Shown here: one piece after another, positions 1-13,711 of the stretch | Layout: each line of letters opens with the position of its first letter | How positions within the stretch are numbered: position 1 is the stretch's first letter | NCBI GenBank assembly: GCA_001931875.2 | Contig: MSJH02000660.1 | Coordinates: 1-64,000 of the forward strand | Length of the DNA: 64,000 nucleotides | Source of the DNA: Byssochlamys sp. IMV 00236 | Lineage: Eukaryota; Ascomycota; Eurotiomycetes; Eurotiales; Thermoascaceae | Direction: 5' to 3' | Translations under genes and position numbers: made by a program | Notes under the pieces: model-generated | Database searches by the model: none | What the model was told of the DNA's origin: nothing | What the model saw: the letters and a program-made list of their open reading frames with translations, nothing else

Positions 1-1059
1 AAAAAGAAAAAGAAAAAGGAAAAAGGAAAGGCCCCCACTATAAACCCAGCCTTGTTCAAGAGGGTCAGAAGAAACAGTATTATTCTCATGAACAACGACA
101 GCAAGGACCTTTCTACACCGCCGTGCATCGAGCACACCAACCACTGAATTATCTCCCGCCGCCACCATCGTCATTATACATACTCCCCTATTCATTTAAT
201 ATTTTGATTTCTCAGACCTGGAAAGACGGTGTAATGTGTCCTACCTACTATGATACTCTTGGACATGATATGCGCAACTTATCTCGTTGTTTGATTGGTT
301 AAAAACGAACTGACTCGAAAAAAAGACATAGAGGAGAAATATTCGAAGGGTATTCTAGGAAATAATAATTGACAGTTGAGACACAACGTTAGAGAAGTAC
401 GAAAGCCAAGAAAATGCTAGACTTATAATTCTCCACGGAAGAATGGATCAAGATACAGAGTGAAAGCGGATATTTATTCCTGCAGCCACTGTTTCCGATC
501 GATAGCATTAAAATTGACAAAAGAGCCCAGAGAAGACTGATCTTCACCCTGAACATCGTAGTAATCATACAACCACAAATTTGAAGATACAAAAAAAAAG
601 TAAGACGCAAGAGTTAAACAGTCCGCATGGGTATGGCGGAAGAAAAGAGAATAACCATTCATGAGAAAAGTGGAAAAAATAAAGATAAAAAAAGGTAGAA
701 TAGGAGCGCTGAAATGGTATACCCCATGATAACCCGTCATGCGACAAAAAAAATAAAATAAAATAAGCAGTGGATGAAGAAAAAAGAAAGTTATAAAAGA
801 TCCCAAGGCTCACCCACAAGTAAACCCTGTATAGAGTGTATGAAGACCCCGGGGAAAGAGGGAAAGAACAGAAACGGAAATAGACAATGGTCAACGTGTG
901 AATACAGATACGATTCTATGGCCACTGTGTCCGTATTGTGAATCGTAAGAAAGATTGTTTTATGCGTGCAAGGAAGACGTGCAAAGAAGACGTCAAGTCA
1001 TAGCATGCCAGGGAGCTGGCAGTGCCCGTCAAGGCGGATCGCTAATGAAGCATAGCTAA
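1..1059. other. Intergenic, left edge
   Basis: The first 30 bases are an A/G-rich low-complexity tract. The rest is moderately AT-rich and lies downstream of the Tea1-like gene. Three overlapping short open frames on the minus strand (389-894) are Phe/Ser/Tyr-rich and of low complexity, with no domain or signal I recognise. I see no gene here. Confidence 0.6.
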
Positions 1060-4000
1060 TTATATCATGTTCGAAGCGTCGGCTGGACTCGTCTCAGTGA
1101 CGGGAGACCGGCCGGGACTAATCGCTTTCTTCCTCTCGGCAGCAGCGTTCGCTGCGCCCCCTGCTCGGACTTCCTCTTCTTCCAATCTGCGCCTCCAGTT
1201 GGCGAGACTGTCGGTCAAATTGCCAGCATCGTGGGTTTCCTTTGTTGGTGTTCGGTCGAAATCATACTGATTACTGAGTCGGTAGTTGCGATTTGTGCTT
1301 TCCCAATGGTTCCGGAGGGCGTCGAGCTCGCTGGCAAGCGAGTCCAACGCCATAGAGCCTCGATTGTCCAGGACCGAATCGTCACGGGACACAGCACTAT
1401 CTGCTCTCGGTCTGGTCCCGGCGCCGATTGTCGCCGTTGAGGCATTGCTGACCGTTCGCGAAAGACCGTTCAGGCCGTTGCCGTGCTGAGACTGACGGCG
1501 GTAGTTGCCAACAGATGTCTCCACCTGGTCAAGGAGCATGGTAACCTTCTGCTCAGCATCCATAGCACGTGCCTCAAGCAGAGAGTTTTCTCTCTTCAGT
1601 TGATCTAGCTCAGCATGGAACCTCTCAACAGTTCCGACAAGCTGCTGTTTGGCGGTCTGATGTTCAGAGTATAGCTGGTTCTTCTCGGTCCGAGTGTGTG
1701 TTAGCTCCGTCTGAAGCGCTTCGACCTGCGCCTCAAGCCTGGACACAGAGGACGTCATGTTCTCCTGAAGGTCCGACAAAGACTTCTGAAGCATCGTACG
1801 TTCAGCTTCCCAGTCGGCCGGTGCAGCAACGCTTGCGCTGGGAGAGCGCTCTAAATCCTTCTGGGCACTCTCTAGGTCGGACTGGAGCTTGGCAGTCTGC
1901 ACCTTGTACTTGGCAAGTTCGTCTTTCATGCGCTTCAGCATCTTCTCAGTGCCTTTCACGTAATGAACTGCAGACTGGTAATCGTTTTCCAGCTGCTCCA
2001 ACTTCTCTCGGTATGCACGGTCTGCTTCTTGTTCACGGGACTCGAATTCGCTCTTTGTTTCCTCGTGAGCCTTAAGGCTAGCTTGAAGTTGTTGTTCGAG
2101 TTCACGCAAACGGTTCTGCTCAGGAGTTCCAAAGCGAGATCCAGGAGAATCCATCCTTGGAGATCGCCTATTGTCGGACATGTTGACCCCGCGTTCGCTG
2201 AGGAGATCCTTGAGGGCACTGTGTTGAATGGCAAGCGCATTGGCGTCTCTTTGGTGGTTCTCGATTTGGGCCTTAAGATCTCTGTTTTCAGCAGCAAGGG
2301 TCTGGCTCTCTTTCATTGCTGTCTGCAATTGTCTTCGAAGCTGCAAGCCTTCCCTGCTAGCTTGCTCTTGATACGCCTCCAGTCCAGCAATTCGCTCTTC
2401 CGCTCGTCGAAGCTTCTCCGCTGCTGCATCGGCAGCTGCTTGGTTGGCCTTTGCAAGTTGGTTCGCTCTTTCGATCTGAGTCTGGAGAACAACAACACGC
2501 TGATCAACCAGCGACCTCATCGAACTGTCTGAATCAAATGACGAAGCACGCTCCAGACCAGACAAAACCGCAACTTTATGGGTTTCCGCTTCACGGGCGT
2601 GGCTTTCCGCAAGCTCTTCGGCATCCTTCAACCGACGGGTGGCCCTATCAAGCTCCGCGGTTTGTTCTTCATATTCCGCCCGAAGTTGCAACAGTTTCTT
2701 TTCTAGACCTTCGCGGTGGTCACGTTCTTCCACGAGTTGCTTTTCTAACAATGCGGATTTCGTGGCTGAGGCAGCTACTGCTTCTCGCAGAGATCCAAGA
2801 CTGCCGCCGTGATCCTTCAATCGCGCAGAGGCCTCATCCAGCTTGTGAGATAGCTCCTCCTTGTCGATAGCTAATTGCTTCATTGCAGCCTCTGCCTCAA
2901 AGCGACGCAGAGATTCCTCCCTCGATGTAGTCTGAAGCTGATGGAGCTCCGCTCGTAAACTTTCTAGCTCCAAGGCAGTATTTTGCATTTCTAACTCCGC
3001 TAGCCTCTTCCTGGAAGCCTCATTTGTATCCTCGGCCAACTCTCTAGCACGTTTCTCTTGCTGTAGCTCAACAGACATCGCTTCCAGTTTACCTTTAAGC
3101 TCAGACTGAGAGGCAAGTGCAAGAGCTAACCGTCGGCTAATATCCGTTGCACGCTCAGAGCCTGCTTCATCAGGCTCGCGAGACGAGCTGTCAGGCTGCG
3201 GAGTGCTCCGTTGACTTCCACCGTGAGCTGCGAGTTTCGCACGAGCATATGCTGCTTCGTTGATAGCGGCGTCCCTCTGGTGCTCCACTTCTGCTACCCG
3301 CTTCGAGGCAATAGCTGCTTGACGATCAACAGTAGCTTGCATCTTTGCAAGCTCAGCTCTCATTGCAAGGAATGCTTCGATCAGAGGACGGTCTTCTTCT
3401 GCAAATGCATCCGTCGCACGTTCGTCCAGGGCAGGGCTGCCCGAGGGATTTGGACTGTAACCGGCCTTTCTAGCAAGCGCTAGTTCTGACGCATACCATG
3501 CATTTCGACTCTTCGCCGCTTCGAGCTCCTTTATTAGGGCTTCTTGATGAGGAGTAAGCCTAGGAGAACGTGGCTCATCCCCGAGGCTTCTGGAATTTCG
3601 ATGGCTTCGTGACTCAATTGGTCCGTCTATGCTTCCTTGCCTTCCAAGCACAGCTTCATCTACACTGTCCATCGAGTTCCGCTGCCTTTGTCGAAGAGAG
3701 CGTTGCCGGGCCGGTGCACTCACCAAGGGTGCTGCTTCGCCAGCTTCCATGGCTTTCGCGGAGAGTTTAGATGGTTGTTGGGTCGGGGTACGTCGTCCAG
3801 CTGATATCGGGCTTTGCTCTTGTACCGACCTGACGTCTCTGGGAGAGTCCCTGTTAACTGGTGACTGTCTGTCTTTTTCCATCGCCCGAACCGTATCTAC
3901 GGCGGGGCCGTACGGGCGGTCTGTTTTTGTTGGGGTCTTGCTTCTAGCATTTGGTCCATACGGAGCTCCTCGGGGTACAGGTGTAGGTGCTTGACCAGGA

Positions 4001-5809
4001 GGCGGCGGCCCAGAGGGGGGTGCTTGTGCAATCGACGCCCGTGGTAGACGAGATCCTGCTGCTCCTGGAGTTGGGCTAGATTCAGAAGGTCTGCCGCTAG
4101 CGGCAGCAAGAACGCTTTCGCGTCCTGGAGGCCCTCTCCTTTGTTGATCTGGTGTATTTTGAGCCTCACGAGAGGCTCGCCCGGATTGTTGTACAAGCTT
4201 TTCCCCGCTCATCTTCCTCATGCCTTGTCCCCTTTCGCCATTCTGTGAATCAGTCGGGTAACGGATCTTTGAGGTATCGAGCACGTAAGCCATGCTAAGG
4301 TCTGCTGGATCTCGAGGAGCCGAGCTGGGTTCGCCAGCCATAACGATGATCTGTTTGCCAAAGGTAGTCATGCTATGTCCAGAGCGCGGAGAAGGAGCCG
4401 GCCCCATATTCTGGAAAGAGTACCATCTTTTGGTTGAAATACGGAATGCTGCCAGATCACCAAGATCCGTACCATCATCACTGCGACCGCCGAACACGTA
4501 CATAACGTCATTAACGAGAGCTGCGGCATGGCCCTCTCTGGGCGCAGGTATAAACCCAATGCAGTCCAGCTGGGTCCATAGATTGGTACGGGGATCATAC
4601 GACCAAACGTCATTGAACCATTGAACGCCATTTGTGCCTCCAAATCTAAAGAAAGTTAGCAGACGCCATCGAATGGATTTTAAAGTATATCTCATACAGA
4701 TATAGCTTGTCGTTGAAGCTCACGATCGTGTGGTTGGTTCTCGCGGGAGGTATCTGTCCAGGAGGAGGCCCTCCGTCGTGGCTATTCCGGATGAGAAACT
4801 CCCACTTATTTGCAGGATTCTGAAGAGCATTTAGGTCGAAGGCAATGAGATCGTTGAAGAAGAAGCCCTCAACCTGACCACCAAAGATGTATATTTTGGA
4901 ACCGAGAATATTGAGGGTGTGTCCATATCTTCCAGCGGGCCGCGGGCCGGGAGGAATAGCGCGCGACCATTGTCGAGAAGCTGAATAGTCAATGTAAGCA
5001 GGCATCCAGAATCAAACGATTTCGACACATACAAGTATTCAGAAGATATAATGTATCATCCAGAGTGTCGTTATCATTCATCTTCGTATCTCCGCCAAAC
5101 ACGATGAAAGCGTTACCCACGAGAAGACTAGCATGGCCAACCCTGGGTCCAGGGCCTTCTGAGACCGTGGCGATGGGAAAGCAAGACAGATTTCCGCCAC
5201 TGCTCTCTACCATCCACAAGTCTCCCTTAACCGTTGACCCGTCTATTAGACCGCCCATCATGTAAATATCACCTTCCTTCGAGGCGACAGAGTTGACGGC
5301 CGCACCATAACGCGGAAAAGGGTTCGATTGCGGCGTCGAGAAGTTCAACCTCCGTTGTGACCAAGGATACAAGGCAGCATTGGGACTGCTGTTGGGAGAC
5401 GGGGTCCCGTTCATGGATTGCTGAGCTCGTGGCACCTTGCGCTGAAAATCAGTGACCGGATCATTTATAGGGATTCCCAGAGTCAAAAAGAAGGAGAAAA
5501 CATGAATGTTTCTCCTCGAGAGAAGATAGCAAAACATCGAATGAGACCAACCTGCGACTCGGACTCTGCTCTTGGCCGCACCCGCTGCGCATCTGGCGGG
5601 TTGACGCCAGCCACCGAGCTCAACGAATTATTCACACTACCACTGGGAGTAGGTGACTGCACAGGGCCTCCTTCTCGGTCCCTCGACCCATTGACTGATC
5701 CGGACGATGTACTCGACGGTGCGCCTTCCGAGGTGTGGATATTCCGGGTCGCTGGAGGTAGGCTAGCATTCTGCTGCTGGCTCTTCTTGGATTTGAATAA
5801 GAACGCCAT
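1060..5809 (-). CDS. teaA: Tea1-like Kelch-repeat cell-end marker
   Basis: Four exons by my reading: 5809-5552, 5441-5033, 4980-4698 and 4645-1060, giving about 1,511 aa. The introns end in CAG or TAG, and each join restores a Kelch blade. The N-terminal 85 or so residues are polar and low in complexity. Roughly residues 110-400 form a Kelch beta-propeller, with repeated GG cores such as YMMGG, IVFGG, IYIFGG, LYLFGG and MYVFGG. A Pro/Ser/Arg-rich linker follows, then several hundred residues of Glu/Lys/Leu heptad-type coiled coil, ending in a short disordered tail. Kelch plus long coiled coil is the architecture of Tea1 in S. pombe and TeaA in Aspergillus, which ride microtubule plus ends to the hyphal tip and mark the site of polarised growth. 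The first intron uses an unusual GTTGGT donor. Family assignment is firm; the symbol is by analogy. Confidence 0.85.
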
Positions 5810-8800
5810 CGTTAAGGTAAGGTCGTAAACGGTCGTCTAAAACGAGAGACTGGAAGGCCGCAATGGACCGAAAAAAAGTCACACGAATGGAAAAAAGGCA
5901 GATTTCTCTGCCGGTTGTGACCAGCAACTGCACGGTGTATCCTCCAGGGAGAAGCGATGAAAGGGCGGAGGGCCGCGCGAGCGTGAACGACAAAGGACAA
6001 GACGAGCTTAATCTGTACGGAGAAGCATCGGAGAACTGGAGCAAAAGTAATTAAACCAGGGTAAAATCTGGAATCTCGACGGGGTGGATTGATGCCAGCG
6101 TCCTGTCTTGTCGGGGAGGGTCAAAGCCGACTTCCCATACGGAGGTCCGCACCGTGTTCTCTCTCTGGGGTTGACTTGACCGCAGACCCTACCGTTGATC
6201 GGTCTCACAACGACACTGTCGATCGCAGCTCTGCGGACGCATCAAACAACAGACCAGCACAGAAAGCAAATAATAATGGGTAACTATGCTGAAAAAGAAA
6301 ATCTCCAGATCGGTCAGATAATAATAATCATGCAGGCGTTCACGTCAAGGCTTTGGGGCATAGAGAACGGGCTCCGGCGTTTCAAACTTTCCAGGCGGTC
6401 ATGTTAAGTTAGGGGGTCAGGAGCGCCAAGGGTCCACGATCCGCCCAGAAGGCGAATAATCCACAGGTTAATTACTTGTCCGGAGAAGAATACCATTCAT
6501 CACAGCATATTGTGAGCCCTGACCACTGCGACAAAGCACAGACTCTACTTTTTTCTTCCAAAACACGACGTTCGCTGGATTATTGTGATACTGTATCTAG
6601 GGCTATTCTCAGTCTCACTGCTGCGAAATGCTGGGCGGAATGTCCTGCTGTTTGTGCCGTCGGCAGAGGCCGGACCACCTGCATTCCTAGGGCCACCATC
6701 ACCTCTGATCGGTGTCCACCAGCCTCAGAATTTGAGATAATTCTCTGGCACCCCGGATTTCTAGGGGCTTATGACTTTGGAGGCCGCATGAACTGCAACA
6801 ACAGACGCGCCCATCATTATGCGCGGGATATTCGACGCTGCTCTTTGTACCCGAAGCACCTGTTATGGACAGGGGAGGGGGGAAAAGCAAGAGCAGGTGT
6901 ATACCATATCTAGAGTATAAAAAAGAGGATCAAGGGGTAACGATGGCGCGGAGCCTTGAAAAGGGAAACCCACACCCATCTCAACGCCAACTGGCTCGCC
7001 GGCTGAATCTCCGGATGCGCCAAACACGAAGAAACCAGGCTCAACAACATAATAAATTCATAGTAGATAGTGGGATGAGGTTTGGCCGTGGCTGGCTACG
7101 CAGATGAGCTACGGACTGAGATGAAGAAAGCGGCCCAGAAGGATAGGCGAATTCCACAGATCCATCCGCCTCGTGCGAGCCGTGACGGAACTGATGTGGA
7201 AACGCGACCTGCTCGAACTTCTCCAGCCGATCACTTATCACAATAACGAGTATGCTTCCAAAAAAGGAACGTTGTGAGGTTCGTGCATCAAATAAGAGGC
7301 GTTCCCAGCAGAACATGAGCTCGTATAGGGGCCGCCGGGGCCAGGGGAAAAGGGGTTTGGGGCACTCCTATCAGAGCCGGTTAAGCGCGATGATCTTTGC
7401 TGGGGCCTATGTCGGGGCGTCCACTCACAATATCCGATGCTCCAGATGCTCCCGTCTACGCTGTTCTAGTGCCGTGCCGCCGTTGACGAGTTGTCGTTCC
7501 ATGTCAACGGTTGGGTCGAGTACGGAGTAGAATATAAGGTGATAGTTATGAGATCCAGAGCTTCAGCTGATGTAATTTTCAATTAAACTTTTATGTAGTA
7601 TAGACCATAAATGAACCGCTTTGTATGATCGAAGTTCGAACTAGTTATACCCGTAAGGAGCTTGGGATGTCTCATTAGAATTCAGAGGTATTAAGTTGAT
7701 CGTAGTAACTAACTCTCCTTTGTCAGTACAGAGAGGAGGGTTAAATGGCAAAGGCCATAGTTTCCCCGCATAGAAAGACCAGAACGTAGGACATCACAGA
7801 TATCTGGAGCATCGGTTGGCCAACTTCCCACGTATGTGATACATAAAAATAAGCTTCTGGGGCCATTGGGAGTTCTCGGTATGCCTTATCCGAATCCCGC
7901 TTGTGGAAAGGCAATACTGCCCGTAGCTATCAATAATGGCAGACAGGCAGTATATATGGAGTGTGACCAAGGGTAACTAGCAGGAGATTCAGTGGCATGT
8001 TACTTCCCCACGGAGGAATCGAACCCGATATGTTATCTTGAGTTGTCGAAGGTCTTGAAAGACAAGAACGGCGAGCTGTAATCTATGCCTCCTGTTCTGT
8101 GAACCAAGGCATGAAAAAATATTTAAATCTTGGCGAGTATCTCTTTTTAACATACTATCGAGTCATTAACTTAGAATGCAAGTTTATTGCTATACCTATT
8201 GTATCCTTCTGATTTAGATGTCAGACGAGGAGGATAGATCAACACATATGGATAGAAACTATTTTATGCTTAAACTTATGTGATTCCTTGTGAGTAAAAT
8301 AAAATTCTGATAGGACAATAAATGGGTATGCCTATCGCAAGGTAAGTTTTTGAGGGGTAGCATTCAAAGCTCCCTTCTCTGTCTCCTTATGGTTACATTT
8401 TTCGTCCAGCACACAGGTCTTCCAAGCGCGTGGAATTCCTGTTAAGACCACTAAGAACAACTCTGCTTGAAAGAGCTGAACTGTGATACAATAATGTTTC
8501 TGGCAAATATCATCCTGGTGTGAGCGTCACATCCCAGGCGGCCAACTCAGTGACGCAGGCGTTCACCGCCCCGGGCCAATGATTTATCCGAGTAAGTAAT
8601 CTCGATGCCAAGACAAACCGCCGAGCTCATGAACGTCTTACTATGCTTCCCTGCAAGTCCACGTTCTATTGAGCACGCAGCAGCAAATTCTTCGGGAGAG
8701 CTCTAACGGCTGTGCTGCTGGCAGCGGGCGCTTGACATGCGCACGACCTTTGCTTTGAGATTCTGCGTTCTTTGAGCCTTTCTCTCCACTCATCCCGCGG

Positions 8801-9049
8801 GGCTTTTGGGTCAGGCTTGATACGCCTCCAGCCGCCCGCATTCAGTATCGGTGCTAGCTTTAGGCCCTCAGAGCACACCGTAATATGAGCAATCAGGTGA
8901 GCCATGATTTTAATCTGCCAGCATACCAGACCCTTATAAAGATGTACCTGAATCCATAATTATGGTACTTATCTGATATCCTTTATCTCTACTAGGCTCG
9001 TTTTGCTTCCTGTCAACGACTTGACTAGCCTGCCTCGTATTTCTACATC
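5810..9049. other. Long divergent intergenic region between teaA and kog1
   Basis: About 3.2 kb separates two divergently transcribed genes. Short frames on both strands lack ATG starts, codon regularity or recognisable motifs. Near 7,512 there is a TACGGAGTA element, a word seen again at 52,040. Around 8,019 a GGAATCGAACCC word resembles an inverted tRNA B-box, but no cloverleaf can be folded around it. I see no supported gene; long 5' leaders and promoter elements for both neighbours probably occupy the ends. Confidence 0.5.
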
Positions 9050-9070
9050 ATGAACGAGTATTCATCATGA
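9050..9070 (+). promoter_or_regulatory. Six-codon uORF overlapping the kog1 start
   Basis: An ATG at 9050 opens a six-codon frame (M-N-E-Y-S-S) whose TGA at 9068-9070 overlaps the kog1 ATG at 9067-9069 as ATGA. If it is transcribed, ribosomes finishing the uORF would stop exactly on the main start codon. Termination-reinitiation control is an inference; the overlap itself is read directly. Confidence 0.5.
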
Positions 9071-12000
9071 GGGATCCGAGCCTGAATATGGAACCGAATA
9101 CTACTGGGCAGCAACAGCTGTCTGCAACTACAAATGGCGCTGAGCCGCGCAAGCAACAAAACAAGTCCGTACGAGTAGCGTTCGGTCCGGACTTGGAGAC
9201 CTACATTCCTCCGCGCGATGAATCCCCTGCGCCTGTACAAGGGCATCATAGGTCATTCACTATGCATGCGTTACCGCCGCCGCAGTCTAGGCCAACGAGC
9301 TCATCCGCAGGGGAGAACCCAATTGTGGTCCCGGACAGCCCTCCCACCGTCACTCCGGATCGCGCATCGGACAGTGGGCGACCAGCGACACTGAAGAGGG
9401 CGAAGAGTGACTATGGTCCTAGGTTGGGGATTGACAAGGCAGCAACGGGCGATGAAGAAGAAGATTTCGCAATGAGGCATGGATGGCAGGAAGAATATAC
9501 TTCCAGCGAATACTTGAAAATTCTTCATTCGGTGAGCACATCAAAGAACCCTCTGCAATGAGATAACGGGACGGGCGGAAAATCTGATATTTGCAGAACT
9601 TCTACATGTACTATACGGAGAAGCGCCATGAGACGGACGGGATCCCAAGGGACCCAGTGGGAAGCTGGCCCAGCCAGGACTGGCGGATGCGGGATCGCCT
9701 GAAGACGGTCTCTGCAGCCCTGGCCATTTGCCTCAACATCGGTGTTGACCCTCCAGACGTCGTGAAGACAAACCCTAGTGCTAAGCTGGAGTGCTGGGTC
9801 GACCCTACCTCTTCTACAACGGGTGGACAGAACAAGATAATGGAGCAGATCGGGAAGAAATTGCAAGAGCAATATGAAACTCTCAGCTTAAGAACCAGGT
9901 ATAAGCAATACCTCGATCCTTCGGTGGATGAAACGAAGAAGTTTTGCATCTCTCTGCGTCGTAATGCAAAGGACGAGAGGGTGCTCTTTCACTATAACGG
10001 TCATGGAGTTCCGTTGCCGACGCAATCTGGCGAGATTTGGGTATTCAACAAGAATTACACCCAATACATCCCAGTCTCCCTATATGATCTGCAGTCTTGG
10101 CTTGCTGGCCCTAGCTTGTTCGTATTTGATGTTTCTCATGCAGGCAATATTCTCTACAACTTTCATGCCTTTGTTGAGAAACATGAAAAGGAAAACATAG
10201 AGGCAAAGAAAAGGGATCCTAATGCAGTTGTCCAGAACTACGGTGACTGCATACTTCTAGCAGCTTGCCAAAAGAATGAGTCTCTCCCCACGAATCCTGA
10301 CCTTCCAGCGGATCTTTTTACATGTTGCCTGACAACTCCCATCGAGATTGCCCTTCGTTACTTTATCCTCCAAAATCCTCTTCAGAGCAACATCTCCGTG
10401 GATGAATTCAGAGTCCCTGGTCGTCTTCAGGATCGCAGAAGTCCTCTGGGAGAGCTGAATTGGATCTTCACCGCAATAACCGACACTATTGCATGGAACA
10501 CATTACCGCGAGCTCTGTTCAAGAAACTCTTTCGTCAAGACCTCATGGTTGCAGCTCTTTTCAGAAACTTTCTGTTGAGTGAACGTATCATGCGGGCTTA
10601 TCAGTGCCACCCGATGTCTTCCCCTGAATTACCACCGACTCACAACCACCCCTTGTGGCAGAGCTGGGACCTGGCTATCGAGATGGTGCTTGCTCAGCTT
10701 CCCGCCCTGATCGATCATGAGGAAGGGCGGAGGCATTATGAGTACCAGCATTCTACGTTCTTCGCGGAACAGCTCACTGCCTTCGAAGTTTATCTCTCAT
10801 CTGGCCCCACGGAAAAGAATCCACCGGATCAGCTTCCGATTGTCTTGCAGGTTCTTCTGAGTCAGGCACATCGACTGAGAGCGTTGATCCTCCTCAGCAA
10901 ATTTCTAGATCTTGGGCCGTGGGCGGTCCACCTAGCTCTGAGCATCGGTATCTTTCCTTACGTTGTCAAACTACTACAGTCCGCTGCGCAGGAGTTAAAG
11001 CCTGTGATGGTCTTCATCTGGGCAAGGATCATGGCTGTCGACCATACGGTGCAGAACGATCTTCTCAAGGACAATGGCATCCATTATTTCATCAACATTC
11101 TGAACCCCTCTTCCCCCATACCTGTTGGAAACGCCAGCGAGCATAGAGCCATGTGCGCATTCATCGTTTCGATATTCTGCAAGAACTATCCACAAGGACA
11201 GAACGTCTGCCTTTCGCCAGAATTATTCGATGCATGTCTAAAGCACCTCACAGATGTAGAGAACCCTCTGCTGCGGCAGTGGTCTTGCCTTTGTTTGAGT
11301 ATGCTCTGGCTGGACTTCCCGGAAGCAAAATGGATGGGCATTCGCTGCGCTGCTCCAACTCGGCTCTGCGAACTCAATTTCGATCCTGTTCCAGAGGTTC
11401 GAGCTGCCGTGCTTCACGCACTGACCAGCTTCCTCGGCATTCCTGACCTAACGGATCAGGTCGAACAGATCGAGGAAACTATCGCAATGGGAGTGCTACC
11501 AATGGCCGCGGATGGAAGTGCTCTGGTGAGAAAGGAGCTCCTGGTCTTCTTTTCTCAATTCGTGAAGCGATACCAGAATAAGTTCCTGGTTGCGGCGTAT
11601 GAGGAGCTGATAGAGGAAAAGAAGACATTGCTTGAGCGTCTACGAGACGAGAAATCGCAGTCTGTCTTTCTGAACGGTGCTGTGATGGATAAATCATCTG
11701 CGTCCCCCAAGGCAGCATTGTCACGAAACACTACGTTCGGGACTATCTGGAAGCAACTGCTCATTCTTTCCGTCGATCCACATCCTGACATTGCTCAAGA
11801 TGGTAGTATCGTCGTTGACTACATGCATCTTGCACTCTTGCAATCTCCTATGGCTGATATGACAGTAAAGCTCAAGGACGAAATCATGGACCTTACTAAT
11901 CGCCTTCAAGCTCAAAAACCACAAGCAGCCGAGCTAGTAGAGAGTAAGAACTCACGGCCTGCAACACCCCCGTCCCAGTCACCTGCGAAACAGGAAGGAT

Positions 12001-13711
12001 ACTTCTCTTTGAGTATGCGCAGGACTGCCAGCGTCGCCGCATCGCTGAAGAACCTCGCCTTTGGTGGTCCGACTCCGGAACAGCGACCTTCTTCCCCTCT
12101 GAAGAACTCACCACAGTCGAAGAGTCGAATGCCAATGACCCCTCGCGGACGCGCTCCTCCGGAATGGACACGACCTCCCGAAGTGAACGACCAAATGGCA
12201 CCCACAGGAGCGTATCATCAAGCACCCACACCGACCTCACGCGGTTTCGAGCCGAGAGATCCATCTTCTCCACCCGCTATACCCTTGAAGAGCAGATTCC
12301 TAGATTGGTCCACAGAGGTAATCCCAGAACTCCTTGACGATATCAAACGTAAATCCCACAAGATTGTGAAGCAAATTCTTACCCCACCTCAGTATTTCCG
12401 GGAACCCCAGATGAAGCCGAACGAACCCGACGAACCCGGTAGTGCGGACTACAATGAACGTCTATGGCGACGTAGCCGGAACGAGAAAATCATCGCCGAA
12501 ACCCAGCCGTTGAAGGACAAAGCAGGCAGTAGCCGTTGGGATCATTCTGTCTCTCTCTTGACAAATGATGCTCAACCGATGAAAATGTGTTTCCATCAGT
12601 TCGAAGACCATCTAGCCGTTGCTGACGACAGGGATACGATCTCGTGAGTATAAAAGACACGTCCTTTATATAGCCTTTCTTGGCTTCTCAAGTCATAGTT
12701 GTCTTTCGGTACGCTGACCATTTCTTCTAGTATCTGGGACTGGCAACGTCACCGACGTCTGAATCGGTTCTCAAATGGAAATCCTCCAGGATCAAAGATA
12801 AATGAAATCAGATACATTAATGAGGATGACCAGGCACTGTTGATGACCGGCTCTTCAGACGGCATCCTCAAGGTGTTCCGGAATTATGAGTCCAGCAAGG
12901 GAGTGGAGGTTGTCACTGCCTTCCGCGCCTTGCCAGAACTTATTCCCAGTAACCGGAATGCCGGTCTTGTCTTTGACTGGCAACAGGGACAGGGCAAAGC
13001 ACTTGTGGCAGGTGACGTAAAAGTAATCCGGGTGTGGAATGCAGCCACGGAAGTCTGTACCAACGTACGATTGCCTCTTCCTTTTTCCCTGTCAGAGGAC
13101 TGTCTAATGATATGTATAGGATATTCCCGCACGATCGGGCTCTTGTATCACATCCTTGACTTCAGACCAGGTTGCAGGCAACATTTTCATTGCAGGCTTC
13201 GGTGATGGTGCCATCCGCGTCTTTGATCAGCGTCTCAAGCCTACAACATCTATGGTCAAAGTATGGCGTGAACATAAGCAGTGGATCACGAATGTACACA
13301 TGCAGCGTGGTGGCGTACGAGAACTAGTTTCCGGTAGCCGAAACGGAGAGATCAGGCTGTGGGATCTTCGAATGAATGACCCGATCTCCACCATCTACGC
13401 CACCCGCGATACGCTGCGAACTCTGAGTGTCCACGAACACGCGCCCGTTTTCACTGTGTAAGTCATCCCTGATATGTGACTTTGCTATCTTCCCTTAGTC
13501 GAGGACTAACGTCAAATCAAGTGGCACGAACCGACATGAGGTTAAGACATTCAACGTCGATGGAACTCATTTGTCGACCTTCGAGCCATACTCGAGTTTC
13601 CTTCACCATAATCGCTCTTCTCCCATTGCGAGCACCGCGTTCCATCCTCACCGTACTCTCCTTGCATGCTCGGCCCTTCATGACAATCACATCAACCTGG
13701 TCGCCTGCTAG
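9067..13711 (+). CDS. kog1: Kog1/raptor, TORC1 scaffold subunit
   Basis: Five exons: 9067-9531, 9597-12643, 12731-13064, 13120-13457 and 13522-13711, encoding about 1,457 aa. After a disordered N-terminus, residues of roughly 180-400 form the raptor N-terminal conserved (caspase-like) domain, with the HYNGHGVP loop and FDVSHAG strand. A HEAT-type helical region follows to about residue 850, then a Ser/Pro-rich linker. C-terminal WD40 blades start at SIWDWQRH and end in HDNHINLVAC, a typical Kog1 terminus. Kog1 presents substrates to TOR kinase in TORC1 and couples growth to nutrients. The Cys position of the caspase-like dyad reads Val (FDVSHAG). I chose the ATG at 9067 because the frame is open from there and the domain follows; an upstream uORF touches it. 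Identity is very secure; the exact N-terminus is less so. Confidence 0.93.

Noticed and set aside
1569..2075. 168-codon plus-strand frame
   Set aside because: Lies wholly opposite the coiled-coil part of the Tea1-like gene; no independent features.
8010..8060. An inverted GGTTCGATTCC word resembling a tRNA B-box
   Set aside because: The T-stem pairs poorly, and no acceptor, D or anticodon stems can be placed around it.
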